Below, piece by piece: positions 57,665-64,000 of a stretch of 64,000 nt of DNA. Below the pieces are notes generated by a model. That model was not told the origin of the DNA, searched no databases, and worked only from the letters and a program-made list of their open reading frames with translations. Origin of the DNA: Asterias rubens (lineage: Eukaryota; Echinodermata; Asteroidea; Forcipulatida; Asteriidae); NCBI RefSeq assembly GCF_902459465.1, contig NC_047062.1, positions 1,428,501 to 1,492,500 on the forward strand, in the 5' to 3' direction. A program made the position numbers and the translations under genes. Numbering within the stretch: the first letter of the stretch is position 1; each line of letters starts with the position of its first letter.

Positions 57665-59437
57665 GACTAAAAAAATCCGTCCACAGCCTTGCTTTACATT
57701 GGTTTGATATTTGCAAATATTTTGGTAAAGAAAATGAAGCTGTCATTTTGTAAATAAAACATACTGAACCCCCTCAAAAATAGTATGAAAAACTTTTTCC
57801 AATCACCTACATTTTTGGTTATTTTTAGTCTGTACATATCGTGGCACATACCAATGGCAATCTTGTTCCTTTTCCAAAGGAGACCACATTAAATGTCACT
57901 ATCATCTTGGGGCTAAGCAACTCTGTTAAGAATGCACAGAGTTCTGGGCAGGTTTAATCTGGGGTGCTCCAGAAGCAAGTTGCAGGGTTTTTTTTAGTAA
58001 TCTGCAGTGCCATCCCCAAACTGAAGGTCATGTTCAATGAATATGCTGATTTCAAAGTCAGGTTTCATAAATGTAGTGTTTAGAGTTTATATTTCATGCC
58101 AACAAATTACCTCTTTGATGGCTAATACTAGGAACCAAAATATAGGCGATTAGACACAAATTCTGAATATATTTAGAGGGGTTTATAAAATGTTGTAAAA
58201 TAATGTTTTCTACAAGAGTGTTTTTTGTTTTATTCAACACATTTTCATGTTTAAACAAATGTAAAATAGTTATGGATTCTCATCCATTTTTTACAAAGAG
58301 CTAAGTTTGATCGCTTATTCTCAGATGTGAAGTAGCAGATAAAAAGGGTATGTCTTGGTCTTGCTTTTCTTGTATGCTTGAAAATACCATGACAAACTCT
58401 GCTTTCTCGGGTAGGCACTTTGTTAAACTGAAAACGTATTGTATTTGTATATTGTAATTTGGCATTATACAAATCCTACTAATGTCTCCCTGCCTGTTAC
58501 AAATTGTTAATAAACAATGGCTTTTCTAAATATATTTGTGGTTGTACTCTCTTGTAATTTATTAAAACAAATTTATTTGTGTAGTTTCATATCTTTTGCA
58601 ATAATTAGACAATTCATTTCATAGTGCAGAGCAGTAAACAAACATTCAAACGCTTTCGTTTCAAATAGAGTTCATTTCGGGGGTATATTTTTCAAGGCAA
58701 ATTACCACATGATTATAATTATTGAGGGTCTTTGAAAATTATTGAACAATCTTTGAGAATGGCCGGAATTTTGGCCTGATAGTACATGTATTGTTGTTGT
58801 TATTGATGAAATGGCCGAATATATAATAATAATAATTCAAGAGTTTACACACAATGTAGCAGTGTGACAGAAATTACTTTTTTTTTCAAAACTATTACAG
58901 TTTTGAAAATGGTTAGAACAATACATGAAACAGTTTCACACAAATAAAAACATTTCCCGACACACAACGCAAATTTGACCATTCTTTTTGGTTGCTATTA
59001 TTATAGGTCAGGAAAATGGATTTTAGTTAACTTTTGCAGGCCATGAAAAAAATACATCTTAGCATTTACAACAATAGAGGGCGCTATGCATCACAAGTGT
59101 GTTTGTGCCACTTGCTCCAAATTTCTTGACAGCGGTGCGGGCTATCTATCTGCAACGTGACTCCGTTGTTTTTCGAAAGGTATGAAATAAACTCCTTTTT
59201 AAAAAGATTATCTGCAATGATAGAACGCTGTACAATATTAGCAACGTTTTGGTACTTGTGGTTTGTTTGTGTTTGAAAAATATAGGTCGTAAATTTCCCT
59301 TTTAGGTGACGCAGTTTCCCTCGCTTTTCACCAAACACTGCTGCATGCTCACTGCAGTGAGTGAGTTCACCATTTTGTTTGTGTTCACTCGTTTCACATT
59401 CAGCACACACACAGTCATTGATTTTTAATTCCTGCAG
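57665..59437. other. CFAP61-TBP intergenic region
   Basis: No exon with recognisable protein sense. The last part is the presumed TBP promoter and 5' UTR. A good acceptor ('tttttaattcctgcag') ends at 59437, 23 bases before the TBP start codon, so a 5' UTR intron is likely. An antisense open frame at 59084-59410 is not accepted as a gene (see rejected items). Confidence 0.4.
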
Positions 59438-59459
59438 GTCTTACATTTAAGGTGTCACA

Positions 59460-62723
<3,264 letters not shown>

Positions 62724-62767
62724 GTGAGTATTAAGCAGTGACATTGTACCGTAGGGATCAAAGAATC

Positions 62768-62872
62768 TTAAAGACACTGGACACGTTTGGTAATTGTCAA
62801 AGACCAGTCTTCTCAATTGGTGTATCTCAACATATGCATAAAATAACAAACCTGTGAAAATTTGAACTCAAT
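62768..62872 (-). mobile_element. M1 MITE, one end only
   Basis: 'cttaaagacactggacacgt', 'gaccagtcttctcaattggt' and 'acaaacctgtgaaaatttga' match one M1 end; the rest is missing. Confidence 0.65.
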
Positions 62873-64000
62873 AGCAGGCATGAGAATCTTCCGGTTTAAA
62901 CCGGAATTCCGTTTTTTTTCCTTTCAAAATTGTGGTCTCCGAGTTCGATGTGAATTTGCTATAAAATTCGGGGGGTAGGTTTTTGGGGGTATACATTTGG
63001 ATTTCTCTAATCCCTCTTCTCTAGTCAGACAATGTCAGTTTACCTTTGTAATTGTTATTATCGCGGATCCACACGTACGGCGTTCATGAAAAAACGGCAC
63101 CTAAAAACTAAACAATAAATTGCCGTCCAGCAACTGGCCCAGTTTACGGCTTGTGGTTTTCCTGGCATCGCGCATGCATGCAGCAGCAGCGACAGATGTA
63201 TAAACTTGCCTCATTCCTTGCTTCGTTTATAGTGGTACGGTTCAATAATGTTTGCATGTAATGCGCTTGCTGCTGCAGCAAAGATAACACGTGTGGAGAC
63301 TTTTGAAAGTCTACTGAAAAAACAATGCACGTGTTTGCACCATGTGTACTGTGTACTGTGTACTGTGTACTGTGTACGTGCAGGTTTGTACACGAACCAA
63401 TGAGCGGCGCGGCACGAATCTGAGATCGCCGGCAGGCCATGGAAAACTGGTACCTGTTATTGCCTCACAACCAGCGAAAGATATATTGGGAACCAGCGAA
63501 CACACTGTACGTCCGGATGACGTGCTTTCTTCATTGGTTCTATTTCTATGTTGGGGTCTAATCTCAACCTCGTTCCAGTTATACCCTATGCTGAATAACA
63601 ACCTCTTTCTCAAAAACACATCGCTCTCGCCAGATATATAGGCCTATATATATTTTAAAATGTGCGTCGCCGACGGATCGTTAAAATCACAAACATTTAA
63701 TTGCAAAAGAATTTCTTTTACACAACCGAATTTCAAATCAAGAACCTATAAAAATGGTTGTTGGTGAGAAAAAAAGCATTTTCAAGGGCAGAAATAAGGG
63801 ATAAGATCGTCAGAAAAATTAAAATATTATTACTATTATTTTTTTTTCCCCTTTCTTTTTCCGGAATTGTTACAAAATCGCAGGCGAACCCAAAATTGTT
63901 TGAATTGTTTGAGCTTTACATTCCTTATTTTCCCTTAAACCTATTTAAAAAAAAACAAATGGAAAAATCACACAAAAGTAGCTCACTTCGACCTGGAAAA
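62873..64000. other. TBP intron 4 (partial), no further feature recognised
   Basis: Holds a small CCGGTTTAAACCGG palindrome at 62891-62904 and a TGTGTAC repeat (five units) at 63344-63378. No second-repeat TBP exon is visible before the window ends. Confidence 0.45.

Noticed and set aside
59084..59410. A 108-codon antisense open frame just upstream of TBP, as a small gene
   Set aside because: No recognisable family or domain, no splice partner or poly(A) signal tied to it, and it overlaps the presumed TBP promoter. Length is within chance for AT-rich DNA. Transcript data would be needed.

Overview
This is animal nuclear DNA: long AT-rich introns with GT-AG borders, dense SINE, LINE and MITE repeats, and no operons. 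Gene content and the style of the repeats (tRNA-derived SINEs, L2/CR1-like LINE ends, foldback MITEs, a single-exon NXPE C-terminal domain) suggest a marine invertebrate deuterostome, most likely an echinoderm such as a sea star. The phylum is inferred, not proven.

Layout. 0.5-1.3 kb (+): last exon of an NXPE-family PC-esterase gene that starts outside the window. 1.3-10.2 kb: gene-free, with LINE remnants, an inverted duplication, a 666-bp TIR element with a 7-bp target duplication and a 24-bp minisatellite. 10.4-26.7 kb (-): complete CRNKL1 (crooked neck-like 1), 14 coding exons and 753 residues. 26.8-30.4 kb: repeat-filled head-to-head intergenic region. 30.4-56.5 kb (+): complete CFAP61, 26 coding exons and 1292 residues. 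56.5-59.4 kb: 3' flank with a 43-bp satellite. 59.5-62.7 kb (+): first four coding exons (200 codons) of TBP, the TATA-box-binding protein, which runs off the right edge.

Every exon set was read by hand. Exon phases match across all junctions, and both complete coding totals (2262 and 3879 nt) are multiples of three. The three main genes serve different processes: CRNKL1 is a spliceosome scaffold, CFAP61 a radial-spoke/axoneme protein of motile cilia, and TBP the general transcription factor. The head-to-head CRNKL1-CFAP61 pair is the same neighbour pair known on human 20p11.23, so it looks like retained microsynteny.

The most interesting signal is an apparent U12-type AT-AC intron inside CRNKL1 (minus strand, 21425 to 20481). 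It starts ATATCCTT, carries the branch-point sequence TTCCTTGAC and ends in AC. It is the only reading that joins the two flanking exons in frame, so a core splicing factor would depend on the minor spliceosome. Other points: a minisatellite that has copied the 3' splice site of a CRNKL1 intron, a 562-bp near-identical tandem duplication upstream of CFAP61, a 43-bp satellite grown from a piece of a SINE, and several clearly nested transposons with readable target-site duplications. I found no CRISPR array, prokaryotic-type system, convincing functional tRNA or rRNA.
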